Position numbers and translations under genes: made by a program. This document shows, piece after piece, positions 55,934 through 64,000 of a stretch of DNA of 64,000 bases. Source of the stretch: Aeromicrobium sp. Root344 (lineage in GTDB: Bacteria > Actinomycetota > Actinomycetes > Propionibacteriales > Nocardioidaceae); contig NZ_LMDH01000001.1 of NCBI RefSeq assembly GCF_001425755.1, positions 3,533,571-3,597,570 on the forward strand. The letters are read 5' to 3'. Below the pieces are notes generated by a model. The model was not told the origin of the DNA and did no database searches. It saw nothing but the letters and a program-made list of their open reading frames with translations. Positions within the stretch are counted from its first letter, which is position 1; each line of letters starts with the position of its first letter.

Positions 55934-56334
55934 CGGATCTCCTGGAGGTTGTGGGTCGGGGTCAGGTCGCACAGCGGCTCGGCGCGGTCGGAGGCCTTGG
56001 CGAGCAGCTCGATCAGGGCGTCACGGCGCTCGGTCAGGTCGGCGATGCGCGCGCTCATGTCGGTGATCGCAGTCCGGTACGTCTCGAGGGAGGCCGGGCA
56101 GTCGTCGCCCTCGGCGTTGCCCGAGACCAGGCAGTCGAGGAACGGCCGGGTCTGCTCGGCCTTGATCCCGAGCGCGCCCAGCGCATGCACCTCGCGGACC
56201 AGGCGCACGGCCCGGTCGTCGTAGTCGCGGTAGCCGTTGCCGAGCCGCTGCGCCGAGACCAGCCCGAGCGACTCGTAGTAGCGCACCGCCTTGATGGTGA
56301 CCCCGGCGTGCCGGGCAACCTCGCCGATCCTCAT
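55930..56334 (-). CDS. MerR-family regulator paired with thioredoxin
   Basis: 134 aa. The N-terminal winged helix reads MRIGEVARHAGVTIKAVRYYESLGLV with wing NGYRDYDD; an antiparallel coiled-coil helix follows (about 80-115). Three Cys (68, 79 and 122) lie around that helix, where MerR sensors bind metal or react with oxidants, so a thiol or metal signal is plausible. The promoter has the long spacer and central dyad of MerR targets, so it probably controls itself and trxA. The start codon coincides with the predicted transcript start (leaderless). Confidence 0.92.
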   Translation of the reverse strand: MRIGEVARHAGVTIKAVRYYESLGLVSAQRLGNGYRDYDDRAVRLVREVHALGALGIKAEQTRPFLDCLVSGNAEGDDCPASLETYRTAITDMSARIADLTERRDALIELLAKASDRAEPLCDLTPTHNLQEIR

Positions 56335-56340
56335 GCCACC

Positions 56341-56372
56341 ACGCTAGACGTTGACCCGTGGGTCAAGGTCAA
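56341..56372 (-). promoter_or_regulatory. MerR-type long-spacer promoter of merR-trxA
   Basis: -35 TTGACC (56372-56367), a 20-bp spacer and -10 TAGCGT (56346-56341). The spacer contains the perfect dyad TTGACCC-GT-GGGTCAA at 56351-56366. Over-long spacers with a central dyad are the hallmark of MerR activation. Transcription would begin at about the ATG (56334). Confidence 0.65.
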
Positions 56373-56380
56373 GTCCGAGG

Positions 56381-57052
56381 TCAGGCTCCGTAGAGTGCCG
56401 GTCCCCACGTCGCGCCGATGACCGCGCCAACGACCATGTAGGGCCCGAACGCGTACGACTTCGAGTCGACGATCTTGAGGCGCGAGAGGACCAGCCCGAA
56501 CACCGCGCCGAGGAGGAACCCGGCGTACATGCCGACGAGCACCTGGTGCGTGCCCAAGGCGCCCAGCGCCGGGGCGAGCACCCCTGACAGGCGTACGTCG
56601 CCGAAGCCGAAGGCGCCGCGTGCGACCCAGTAGAGGACCCGGAAGATCACGTAGACGACGACGTTGGCCACCAGCGCATCGACGAGGACGTCGACGTCCT
56701 GCAGCAGGATCGCCCCCAGGCCCACGAGTGCGTAGGTCGCCAGATAGGTCGGCGCGACGACGAGATAGGGCAGCAACCGGGTGCGCCAGTCGATGAACAC
56801 CAACCACGAGCCGACACCGGTCACCAGGACCCATACGGGCAGGACCTCGACGTGCTCGATCTTCCACGCGACGAGGCCGGCCATCAGGGCAGCGCCGAGC
56901 GCAAGCCCCACCGTGAGCCCAGGCGTCCGCGACAGCTCGGCGTAGGGGACCTTGTCCTCATCGGGCTCCGGCGGCTCCGGAAGGCGCCTGAGCGCCCACG
57001 GGCCGGCCGCGCCGAGGAGAGCCGCTGCGAGAGCGGCGATCGCGATGGTCAC
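56381..57052 (-). CDS. prepilin peptidase (A24 family)
   Basis: 223-aa polytopic membrane protease for type IV pilin-like leaders. Several helices are visible (TIAIAALAAALLGAAGPWAL, VLVTGVGSWLVFIDW, LVANVVVYVIFRVLYWVA). The two catalytic Asp occur in FIDWRTRLLP and in the GFGDVRLSG (GxGD) motif. It lacks the N-terminal methylase domain of long PilD. The position between merR and aroE is typical of actinobacteria; pilin genes are not in the window. Confidence 0.9.
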   Translation of the reverse strand: MTIAIAALAAALLGAAGPWALRRLPEPPEPDEDKVPYAELSRTPGLTVGLALGAALMAGLVAWKIEHVEVLPVWVLVTGVGSWLVFIDWRTRLLPYLVVAPTYLATYALVGLGAILLQDVDVLVDALVANVVVYVIFRVLYWVARGAFGFGDVRLSGVLAPALGALGTHQVLVGMYAGFLLGAVFGLVLSRLKIVDSKSYAFGPYMVVGAVIGATWGPALYGA

Positions 57053-57062
57053 GGGTGCGAAC

Positions 57063-57866
57063 CTAGCGCGTCGAGAGCGCAGCCAGTGCGGCTCGGCGCA
57101 ACAGCTGTGGAGAAACCTGCTCGCCGGTCATGAGCTCGACCTGGAGCGCGGCCTGGTGCGCCAGCAGGTCGAGTCCGGACACCACGCGTACGCCCGCCTG
57201 CTCGGCGGCCTTGGCGATCGGCGTCGGCCACGGGTCGTAGACCACGTCGAACACCGCACGCGACGAGTCGACCAGCTCGTGCGACCGCGAACCGACGACC
57301 TCGCCCGGCACGGTCGAGATCAGCAGGTCGAGCTTGTCGATCAGCGGTTCGTCGATCGTGTGGATCGTCACCGCGAGCCCTGCAGCCTTGGCCGCGTTGG
57401 CGGCCTCGGTCGCCCGGGAGGGTTCGCGGACCACGAACTCGACCCGCTCGGCGCCGATCGACGCGACGGCGTACGCCATGGAGGCCGCGGTGGCCCCGCC
57501 CCCGAGGATGCGTGCCGATCGGGCCTGCTCGACACCGCGCTCACGCAAGGCCGCCACAGCGCCCGGTACGTCGGTGTTGTCGCTGCGCAGGCCGGTGTCC
57601 TCGACCAGGATCGTGTTGGCCACGCCGAGTCGCCCGACGAGCTCGCTGGCCTCGGGCACCAGCGCGGCGACGCGGCGCTTGAGCGGCGCGGTGACCGAGA
57701 ACCCGCGCACGTCGTCACCCAACGACGACAGGAACACCTCGAGCCCGTCCTCGTCGAGCTCGACGGCCTCGTAGGTCCAGTCGAGGCCGAGCTCGGCGTA
57801 CGCGGCGCGATGCATCGCCGGGGAGAGGGAGTGGGCGATCGGCGAGCCCAGGACGGCACACTGCAT
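57063..57866 (-). CDS. aroE: shikimate dehydrogenase
   Basis: Reduces 3-dehydroshikimate with NADPH; 267 aa. The substrate domain gives GSPIAHSLSPAMHRAAYAELGL and VTAPLKRRVAALV with the catalytic Lys; LRSDNTDVPGA has the partner Asp; the nucleotide loop is ILGGGATAASMAYAVAS. In the phosphate pocket, LKRR replaces the usual PHK/PFK. The gene shares one base with mltG and lies apart from aroBCK. Confidence 0.93.
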   Translation of the reverse strand: MQCAVLGSPIAHSLSPAMHRAAYAELGLDWTYEAVELDEDGLEVFLSSLGDDVRGFSVTAPLKRRVAALVPEASELVGRLGVANTILVEDTGLRSDNTDVPGAVAALRERGVEQARSARILGGGATAASMAYAVASIGAERVEFVVREPSRATEAANAAKAAGLAVTIHTIDEPLIDKLDLLISTVPGEVVGSRSHELVDSSRAVFDVVYDPWPTPIAKAAEQAGVRVVSGLDLLAHQAALQVELMTGEQVSPQLLRRAALAALSTR

Positions 57867-59011
57867 CAGCAGCCCTTGGCGTCAGCGGAACGGCAGTACT
57901 CCTGGAGCTTGAGGACCGCAGCATCGTGCTCAGCCTTGGTGTTGGAGAACACCGTCTCGCCGGTCTCGAGGTTGACCGCGACGAAGTAGAGCCAGTCGCC
58001 GTCGGCCGGGTTGAGGGCCGCCTCGATGGTCTTCTCGCCCGGGGACCCGATCGGTCCCGGAGGAAGGCCCGCAGACTTGTAGGTGTTGTAGGGCGAGTCG
58101 GAGTTGCGCTCGTCCTCGGTGGTGAAGACGTCGCCCTCGCGGCCACTGGCGTAGGACACCGTGGAGTCGAGCTGCAGCAGCATGCCGTCCTTGAGCCGGT
58201 TGTAGAGGACCCGGGCGACCTTGGGATAGTCGGAGTCCTTCTTGGCCTCGTACTCCAGGATGCTGGCCACCGTGAGCACCTGCTCGCCGTCGAGGCCCAG
58301 CGCGCGGGCGCGAGTGCCGATGTCGAGGTCCTTGGCCACGGACAGCGTCTTGGCCACCATCTGCTTGAGCAGCTGGGTCGCGGTCGTCTTGGCGCCGACC
58401 GAGTAGGTCGCCGGGAACAGGTAACCCTCGGGGTTGCCCTTGGCCACGGCGGGCAGGCCGATCGCGTCCGGATCCTTGAGTGCCTTGGTCACGGCTGCGG
58501 CCGAGATCTTGGTCTTCGCCGCGATGATCTTGGTGATGGTCTTGACGCGCGAACCCTCGGGGATCGTCACGCGGCTCTCCCCCGGCGCGCCGACGATGTT
58601 GCGCTTGTCGGACAGCGCCTTCATCGCCGCCTCGGCCGACATCTGCTTCTTGACCTTGTAGTAGCCGGCCTGGATCGCCTGGAACCGCGAGTCCTTGAGC
58701 GCGAGCTGGTAGAACGCCTCGGCGCTCTTGACGACGTCCTTCTCAGCGAGGATGTCGGCGATCTGCTGACCGTTGGAGTTCTGCGGGATCTCGACCGTGA
58801 CGCTGCCGGTGCCGCTGCCGGAGTAGTCGGCCGGCCCGCTGATGAAGCTCGAGACCTTGGTCCAGACGAAGTAGCCGCCGAGCACCAGAGCGAGGACGAC
58901 GACCAACGTCACGATCCGGCGGCCCCACGGCTTGCTCGGCGGGGCGCTGGCGCGCCTGCGCCCGGGGCCCGAGGAGCCACCCGTCATCAGGTCCAGTCCG
59001 CTGTCACTCAT
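57866..59011 (-). CDS. mltG: endolytic murein transglycosylase MltG
   Basis: Membrane-anchored lytic transglycosylase that trims nascent peptidoglycan glycan; 381 aa. A cytoplasmic basic N-terminus and one helix (IVTLVVVLALVLGGYFVW) are followed by a LysM-like part (VEIPQNSNGQQIADILAEK) and the YceG catalytic domain with Glu in ASILEYEAKKDSDYPKVARVLYNRL, then SPYNTYKSAGLPPGPIGSPG. It sits between ruvX and aroE as in most actinobacteria. Confidence 0.96.
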   Translation of the reverse strand: MSDSGLDLMTGGSSGPGRRRASAPPSKPWGRRIVTLVVVLALVLGGYFVWTKVSSFISGPADYSGSGTGSVTVEIPQNSNGQQIADILAEKDVVKSAEAFYQLALKDSRFQAIQAGYYKVKKQMSAEAAMKALSDKRNIVGAPGESRVTIPEGSRVKTITKIIAAKTKISAAAVTKALKDPDAIGLPAVAKGNPEGYLFPATYSVGAKTTATQLLKQMVAKTLSVAKDLDIGTRARALGLDGEQVLTVASILEYEAKKDSDYPKVARVLYNRLKDGMLLQLDSTVSYASGREGDVFTTEDERNSDSPYNTYKSAGLPPGPIGSPGEKTIEAALNPADGDWLYFVAVNLETGETVFSNTKAEHDAAVLKLQEYCRSADAKGC

Positions 59012-59018
59012 CGATCCC

Positions 59019-59471
59019 TCACAAGCTCTCTCCGGGGGCGGACCCGCGGGTCCGTTCTGTGTCCAGTGCCGTCTGCAGGATCACCGTAGCGGCAGCCTGG
59101 TCGATCACCGTTCGTCTGGACGCTCCGGAGCGTCCGCTGTGTCGCAGCTGCCCCTCGGCCGTCATGGTCGACATGCGCTCGTCGAACAACCTGATCGGCA
59201 CCGGTGCGATTGCCGGCAGCAGGTCGGCGCAGAACGTACGCACCTTGACCGCTGCCGGGCCCTCGCGGCCGGACAGGCCGACGGGTAGCCCGACGACGCA
59301 CTCGATCGGCTCGTAGTCGCGCACGATCTCGGCCAGCCGGGCGATCGCGCCCGAGCCCGCCGGCACCGTCTCGACCGGCGTCGCGAGGATGCCGTCGGGA
59401 TCGCTCACGGCGACCCCGATGCGTACGTCGCCGACATCGACACCGACCCGCCGGCCACGACGCATCGTCAC
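59019..59471 (-). CDS. ruvX: YqgF/RuvX Holliday-junction resolvase-like protein
   Basis: 150 aa, RNase H-fold nuclease family linked to 16S rRNA maturation in other bacteria. Motifs: [27 protein letters not shown] with the first Asp, [11 protein letters not shown], and [13 protein letters not shown] and the C-terminal [12 protein letters not shown] with the other acidic ligands. GTG 59471 lies in a GTGA overlap with alaS; ATG 59465 is possible. Confidence 0.95.
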   Translation of the reverse strand: MTMRRGRRVGVDVGDVRIGVAVSDPDGILATPVETVPAGSGAIARLAEIVRDYEPIECVVGLPVGLSGREGPAAVKVRTFCADLLPAIAPVPIRLFDERMSTMTAEGQLRHSGRSGASRRTVIDQAAATVILQTALDTERTRGSAPGESL

Positions 59472-62125
59472 GCTGACAGTGCCGCCTCGACCGCAGCCAG
59501 CGCAGCCGGGATCGCCGAGACGTCCGTGCCACCGCCCTGCGCCACGTCGGCCTTGCCGCCACCGCGGCCGCCGATCTTGTCGCCGACGACGCCGATGAGC
59601 TGGTTGGCCGACAGGCCTCTCTCCTGGGCGGCGTCGTTGAGTGCCACGACTGCGGACGGCTTGTCGCCGGCGTCGCCGATCACGACGACGACGGCTGGCC
59701 GGTCGCGCAGGCGTCCGCGGATGTCGAGCGCGAGGGTGCGTACGTCTCCCCCGCCGGCGCCAGCCGCGTGATGGCCGACGTAGGCGACCCCGTTGATGTC
59801 CTTGGCCGTGGCCGCGACGTCACCGGCGGCGCCGAGGAGCTGCGCAGCCTTCATGCGTTCGGCGGTCTTCTCGGCCGACTTGAGCCGCTCGACGAGGTCT
59901 CGCACGCGGGCGGGCACCTCGTCGGGCTGCGTCTTGAGGATCTCGGTGAGCTGGCGTACGACATCGCGCTCGCGCGCGAGATAGTCGAAGCCCTCGATGC
60001 CGGTCAGCGCCTCGATGCGCCGGTTGCCGGCGCCGACCGAGCCGTCGGACGTGATGACCAGCGTGCCGATCTGCGACGACCGCTCGACGTGCGTGCCACC
60101 GCAGAGCTCGCGCGACCACGGGCCGCCGATCTCGACGACGCGGACGTCCTCGCCGTAGGTCTCGCCGAACAGCGCAAGTGCGCCCCACTCGCGCGCCTCG
60201 GGCAGCGACATGATCTGCGCGCTGACCGGCAGGTCGGCACGCAGGGCGCGGTTGGAGACGTCCTCGACGTGGTGCAGCTGGTCGGGCGACAGCGCGCTGT
60301 TCCAGCCGAAGTCGAGGCGCAGGTAGCCGGGCCGGTTGTAGGAGCCGGACTGCAGCGCGGTGGGCCCGAGCACCTCGCGCAGCGCGGCGTGCACGACGTG
60401 GGTGCCCGAGTGCGCCTGACGGGCACCGAGGCGCCATTCAGGGTCCACGGCCGCCTCGAGCTGCTGGTCGAGCGTGAGCTCGCCGTCGAGGACACGGACC
60501 TGGTGCACCACGAGTCCACGCACGGGGCGCTGCACGTCGAGGACCTCGGCGCGTCCGCCGTCCCAGGTCAGGACGCCGGCGTCGGCGTTCTGGCCACCGG
60601 ACTCGGCGTAGAACGGGGTGCGGTCGAGCACGACCTCACCGATCGAGCCGGCCGCGATCGCGGGAACGCTGTCGCCGCCGGCGATCAGTGCGATGACCCG
60701 CGACTCGGTCGTGAGGTCGGTGTAGGCCAGCCAGTCGGTCGGGCCGTTGGTGTCGAGTGCAGCGCGATAGACCGTGGTGTCGGCGTGCGCACCCTTCTTG
60801 GACTTCGCGTCCGCCTTGGCACGCGAGCGCTGCTCGGCCATGAGCGAGCGGAAGCCCTCCTCGTCGACTGCGAGGCCCTGCTCCGACGCCATCTCGAGCG
60901 TCAGGTCGATCGGAAAGCCGTAGGTGTCGTGGAGCGCGAACGCCTGCTCGCCCGGGAGCGTCGTGCCACCGCTGTCCTTGACCGCGATCGCGGCGCTCTC
61001 GAAGATCTGCGTGCCCTTGCCGAGCGTCTGGCGGAACGCGTCCTCCTCGGCGTACGCGATCTGGGAGATGCGCGGGAAGTCGGCCTCGAGCTCGGGGTAG
61101 GACGCCTTCATGCGGTCCAGGCTCACCGGCAGCAGCTCGGGCAGGGCGGGATCGTCGTAGCCCAGCAGGCGCATCGAGCGCACGGCCCGGCGCAGCAGGC
61201 GACGCAGGACGTAGCCGCGCGCCTCGTTGCCCGGGGTGACACCGTCGCCCATCAGCATCAGGCCGCTGCGGACGTGATCGGCGACGACCCGGAAGCGTAC
61301 GTCGTCGGCGTGGTCCTTGCCGTAGGTGCGCCCGGAGATCTCCGACGCCTTCTCGATGACCGGGAAGACCTCGTCGATCTCGTAGAGGTTGCCCTTGCCC
61401 TGCAGCAGGTAGGCGACACGCTCCAGGCCCATGCCGGTGTCGATGTTCTTGTTGGGCAGGTCGCCGAGGACGTCGAACTGGTCCTTGGCGCGGACGTTGG
61501 TGATCTCCTCCTGCATGAACACGAGGTTCCAGATCTCGAGGAACCGGTCCTCGTCGACGACCGGGCCGCCGTCAGGGCCGAACTCCGGCCCGCGGTCGAC
61601 GTAGATCTCGCTCGCCGGGCCGCCCGGTCCGGCGACGCCCATGTGCCAGTAGTTGTCGAGCAGTCCGCGGCTCTGGATGCGCTCGTCGGGCAGGCCGGCG
61701 ATCTCCTTCCAGAGGCTGCGCGCCTCGTCGTCGGAGTGCAGCACCGTGACCCAGATCGTGTCGGGGTCGAAGCCGAGTCCGCCGTCGTCGACCGAGCTCG
61801 TGATGAGGCTCCAGGCGTGGGTGATGGCGCCGGCCTTGAAGTAGTCGCCGAACGAGAAGTTGCCGTTCATCTGGAAGAACGTGCCGTGGCGAGTGGTCTT
61901 GCCGACCTCCTCGATGTCCTGCGTACGGACGCACTTCTGGACGCTCGTGGCGGTGTTCCACGGCGGTGTCTCCTGGCCGAGGAAGTAGGGCTTGAACGGC
62001 ACCATGCCGGCGTTGACGAACAACAGGTTGGGGTCGTCGAACAGCAACGGCGCCGAGGGCACGACGGTGTGGCCGGCGTTCTCGAAGTGCGCGAGGAATC
62101 GGCGGCGGATCTCCGCGGTCTGCAT
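59468..62125 (-). CDS. alaS: alanyl-tRNA synthetase
   Basis: 885 aa, full length. The class II core ([59 protein letters not shown]) is followed by the tRNA-recognition part, an editing domain with [11 protein letters not shown] and CGGTHVERS zinc ligands, and the C-terminal coiled coil and C-Ala domain (VAQGGGTD near the end). The start shares a base with the preceding small gene's stop. Confidence 0.98.
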   Translation of the reverse strand: MQTAEIRRRFLAHFENAGHTVVPSAPLLFDDPNLLFVNAGMVPFKPYFLGQETPPWNTATSVQKCVRTQDIEEVGKTTRHGTFFQMNGNFSFGDYFKAGAITHAWSLITSSVDDGGLGFDPDTIWVTVLHSDDEARSLWKEIAGLPDERIQSRGLLDNYWHMGVAGPGGPASEIYVDRGPEFGPDGGPVVDEDRFLEIWNLVFMQEEITNVRAKDQFDVLGDLPNKNIDTGMGLERVAYLLQGKGNLYEIDEVFPVIEKASEISGRTYGKDHADDVRFRVVADHVRSGLMLMGDGVTPGNEARGYVLRRLLRRAVRSMRLLGYDDPALPELLPVSLDRMKASYPELEADFPRISQIAYAEEDAFRQTLGKGTQIFESAAIAVKDSGGTTLPGEQAFALHDTYGFPIDLTLEMASEQGLAVDEEGFRSLMAEQRSRAKADAKSKKGAHADTTVYRAALDTNGPTDWLAYTDLTTESRVIALIAGGDSVPAIAAGSIGEVVLDRTPFYAESGGQNADAGVLTWDGGRAEVLDVQRPVRGLVVHQVRVLDGELTLDQQLEAAVDPEWRLGARQAHSGTHVVHAALREVLGPTALQSGSYNRPGYLRLDFGWNSALSPDQLHHVEDVSNRALRADLPVSAQIMSLPEAREWGALALFGETYGEDVRVVEIGGPWSRELCGGTHVERSSQIGTLVITSDGSVGAGNRRIEALTGIEGFDYLARERDVVRQLTEILKTQPDEVPARVRDLVERLKSAEKTAERMKAAQLLGAAGDVAATAKDINGVAYVGHHAAGAGGGDVRTLALDIRGRLRDRPAVVVVIGDAGDKPSAVVALNDAAQERGLSANQLIGVVGDKIGGRGGGKADVAQGGGTDVSAIPAALAAVEAALSA

Positions 62126-62397
62126 CAGGTCTGGTCCTTCTGGGTGTGCTCGGCCTCGAGGCGGAGCAGGTCGGTGTGGTCATCGGGTGCGCCGGACAAC
62201 CCGCGCGCGATGTCGCGCTGGCGGGCCTCCATGCCGTCTCGCAGCTCTGAGCTGAACGCTCGCCAGCCGAGCCCGAGGGCTGCGGCCTGGTCGACGAGAC
62301 CCGGCGTGGAGAGCCGGTAGGCGGCTCGCCGAGCCTTGACCGAGGCGTAGAGCCCGGCGGCCGAGCCGGCGACGAACCAGACGACTCGCGATCTCAT
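62125..62397 (-). CDS. small membrane-anchored protein (DUF6167-like)
   Basis: 90 aa. An N-terminal hydrophobic stretch ([16 protein letters not shown]) with a basic follow-up ([43 protein letters not shown]) fits the short actinobacterial DUF6167 family found just upstream of alaS. ATG 62397 is in ATGA overlap with the next gene. Function unknown; the fixed neighbourhood suggests co-expression with alaS. Confidence 0.8.
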   Translation of the reverse strand: MRSRVVWFVAGSAAGLYASVKARRAAYRLSTPGLVDQAAALGLGWRAFSSELRDGMEARQRDIARGLSGAPDDHTDLLRLEAEHTQKDQT

Positions 62398-62882
62398 GAG
62401 CCCCCCAGCCATTCCTCGGAGGGCGGAGTCGGGCGGCCGGCGCGTACGGCGCGACGGCCCGCCTGCAGGCGCTCACGGCGACGGCGACGGTACTCGCGGC
62501 GCATCATGGCGGTGATGCGGTCGCGGCTCTCGGGGCGCAGGGCGTGCGCGAGTCCGTGGGCGAGGATCGAGAGGCGTACGCCGGGGCGGCCCAGCGCGGT
62601 GTTGACGACCTGTTGCTGAGACGGCGGCACGATGAGATGGCCCTCGACGACGCGGGGCTCGAGCTCTTGGTGGACGACCGGTGCGACGTGCGAATCCGGC
62701 TCGATGTCGGACCTCGGATCAAGCCGTGCGAGCTCTCGCGTCTGCGGCACCGCGAGGCGCTCGCGCGGCACCGGCGCGATGCGGGAGCTGCGGCGCGCGG
62801 CGCGCACGGCGACCAGGGCAGCGCCGATCGTCACGACCGCGAGAAGTGCGGTCGCGACGAGGATCCAGAGCTCCGCCGACAT
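62394..62882 (-). CDS. membrane-anchored protein of unknown function
   Basis: 162 aa. One N-terminal helix (ELWILVATALLAVVTIGAALVAV), then a basic, Pro-containing cytoplasmic region (SRIAPVPRERLAVPQTREL), a more regular middle part (VVEGHLIVPPSQQQVVNTALGRPGVRLSILAHGLAHALRPESRDRI) and an Arg-rich end (MMRREYRRRRRERL). I do not recognise the family; many actinobacteria have a DUF948 gene at this place, but its coiled-coil pattern is not evident here. ATG 62882 has AAGG 8 nt ahead; GTG 62888 is possible. Confidence 0.75.
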   Translation of the reverse strand: MSAELWILVATALLAVVTIGAALVAVRAARRSSRIAPVPRERLAVPQTRELARLDPRSDIEPDSHVAPVVHQELEPRVVEGHLIVPPSQQQVVNTALGRPGVRLSILAHGLAHALRPESRDRITAMMRREYRRRRRERLQAGRRAVRAGRPTPPSEEWLGGS

Positions 62883-62900
62883 GCCCACGACCTTATCTCG

Positions 62901-64000
62901 TCAGCGGTCGCGGAGGATGGCCCGGATCACGGCGAGACGCTCACCCAGCCGCGCCTCGAACCCGTGCTCGCTGGGCTCGTAGTAGGTCGCGCCGTCGACG
63001 TCGTCGGGCGCGTACTGCTGGCCGACGACCCCACGCACGTCGTTGTGGGGGTACTTGTAGTCGTGACCGTGGCCGAGCTTCTTGGCGCCGGAGTAGTGCG
63101 CGTCGCGCAGCGCGGGCGGCACGGCACCGATCTTGCCCGCGTGCACGTCCGCCTGCGCACGGTTGATCGCCTCGACGACGGCATTGGACTTGGGCGCCGA
63201 GGCGAGGTGGATCACGGCCTGTGCCAGCGGGATGCGCGCCTCGGGGAAGCCGATCATCGCGACGGCCTGCGCCGTGGCGGTCGCCAGCGGGAGCGCCGTC
63301 GGATCGGCCATGCCGATGTCCTCGCTCGCATGGATCATCAGCCGGCGCGCGATGAACCGGGGGTCCTCCCCCGCCTCGATCATGCGCGCGAGGTAGTGCA
63401 GCGAGGCGTCGACGTCGGAGCCGCGGATCGACTTGATGAACGCGCTGATGACGTCGTAGTGCTGATCGCCCTGCCGGTCGTAGCGCACTGCTGCCTTGTC
63501 GACCGCGAGGGCCGCGTCGTCGACGTCGATCTCGGTCTTGCCCTGGCTCGTCGCTGCGCCGGCAGCGGCCTCGAGATAGGTCAGGACGCGGCGACCGTCG
63601 CCACCTGCGAGGCGTACGAGATGGCTCTTGGCCTCGTCAGTCAGCGTCACGGTGCCGCCCAGCCCTCGCTCGTCGGTGAGCGCGCGATCGACGAGGACGC
63701 CGATGTCGTCGTCGGTCAGTGACTCGAGGGTCAGCAGGAGGCTGCGGCTGAGCAGCGGCGAGATGACGCTGAAGTGCGGGTTCTCGGTGGTGGCCGCGAC
63801 CAGCGACACCCAGCGGTTCTCGACGCCGGGCAGCAGCGCGTCCTGCTGGGACTTGCTGAAGCGGTGCACCTCGTCGACGAACAGGACGGTCTCGACGCCG
63901 CTCTGCGCCAAGGCACGGCGGGCGCCCGCGATCGTCTCGCGGACCTCCTTGACGCCTGCGGAGACCGCGGAGACCTCGACGAAGCGGCGTTGCGTGTGCG
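62901..64000 (-). CDS. rarA: replication-associated recombination protein A (RarA/MgsA), 3' part
   Basis: AAA+ ATPase acting at stalled forks. About 365 C-terminal residues are in the window; the start and Walker A lie beyond base 64000. Visible: [13 protein letters not shown], Walker [21 protein letters not shown], sensor 1 [19 protein letters not shown], and the family tail ([60 protein letters not shown]). Usual neighbour upstream of alaS in actinobacteria. Confidence 0.96.
   Translation of the reverse strand, partial: HTQRRFVEVSAVSAGVKEVRETIAGARRALAQSGVETVLFVDEVHRFSKSQQDALLPGVENRWVSLVAATTENPHFSVISPLLSRSLLLTLESLTDDDIGVLVDRALTDERGLGGTVTLTDEAKSHLVRLAGGDGRRVLTYLEAAAGAATSQGKTEIDVDDAALAVDKAAVRYDRQGDQHYDVISAFIKSIRGSDVDASLHYLARMIEAGEDPRFIARRLMIHASEDIGMADPTALPLATATAQAVAMIGFPEARIPLAQAVIHLASAPKSNAVVEAINRAQADVHAGKIGAVPPALRDAHYSGAKKLGHGHDYKYPHNDVRGVVGQQYAPDDVDGATYYEPSEHGFEARLGERLAVIRAILRDR

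Overview
The window is chromosomal core DNA from a high-GC actinobacterium (roughly 70 % G+C by eye, strong G/C bias at third codon positions, GTG starts, 4-nt start/stop overlaps). Actinobacterial markers include mIHF next to gmk, a PriA that has lost its helicase motifs, an ACT-GNAT acetyltransferase fusion, the arg cluster with argR inside it, and the pyrR-aroB-aroC-alaS order. Gene content and order suggest the Propionibacteriales, perhaps Nocardioidaceae (Nocardioides/Aeromicrobium-like); that placement is inference. I see no CRISPR, insertion sequence, prophage, rRNA or tRNA gene.

Layout. 1-1741 (+): end of a CitA/DcuS-type sensor kinase and its response regulator. 1756-4786 (-): an MFS exporter, a DNA glycosylase and a class I methyltransferase. 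4835-13577 (-): a complete arginine regulon transcribed argG, argC, (a possible 30-codon ORF), argJ, argB, argD, argF, argR, argH. ArgG is the long E. coli-type form and comes first, behind repeated TTGCA sites that look like an ArgR operator. 13674-16943 (+): DUF2207 protein, LemA and a secreted NPCBM-like protein. 16971-24001 (-): infC-rpmI-rplT, an rRNA methyltransferase, an orphan PAS histidine kinase, pheS and pheT, with a hairpin over the pheT ribosome-binding site and an ATC start for infC. 24281-25285 (+): the ACT-GNAT protein. 25366-30777 (-): ribD-ribE-ribBA-ribH-hisE-hisG-PH-SseB, headed by a clear FMN riboswitch (30890-31018). 31070-31741 (-): rpe. 31774-33910: a divergent TetR/MFS module with two matching 15-bp operators, the most accessory-looking piece. 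33896-42430 (-): rsmB, fmt, degenerate priA, metK, coaBC, rpoZ, gmk, mihF and a lipoprotein. 42466-50536 (-): pyrR-pyrB-pyrC-carA-carB-pyrF behind a PyrR RNA site that overlaps the pyrR ribosome-binding site. 50749-55558 (-): aroC-aroK-aroB-Xaa-Pro peptidase-efp-nusB. 55607-64000 (-): trxA/merR, prepilin peptidase, aroE, mltG, ruvX, alaS, two small membrane-anchored proteins and the end of rarA.

The genes form compact biosynthetic operons (arginine, riboflavin plus two histidine genes, pyrimidine, shikimate/chorismate) mixed with translation genes. Control is legible in several places: a likely ArgR operator, the FMN riboswitch, PyrR translational repression, a MerR long-spacer promoter and a TetR promoter. 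No obvious new defence or metabolic system is present. The points most worth a second look are the excess of the hexamer CGTACG, the pheT RBS hairpin, the possible small ORF between argC and argJ, the first-position type-2 argG, the structured infC leader with its ATC start, and the TetR tandem operators.
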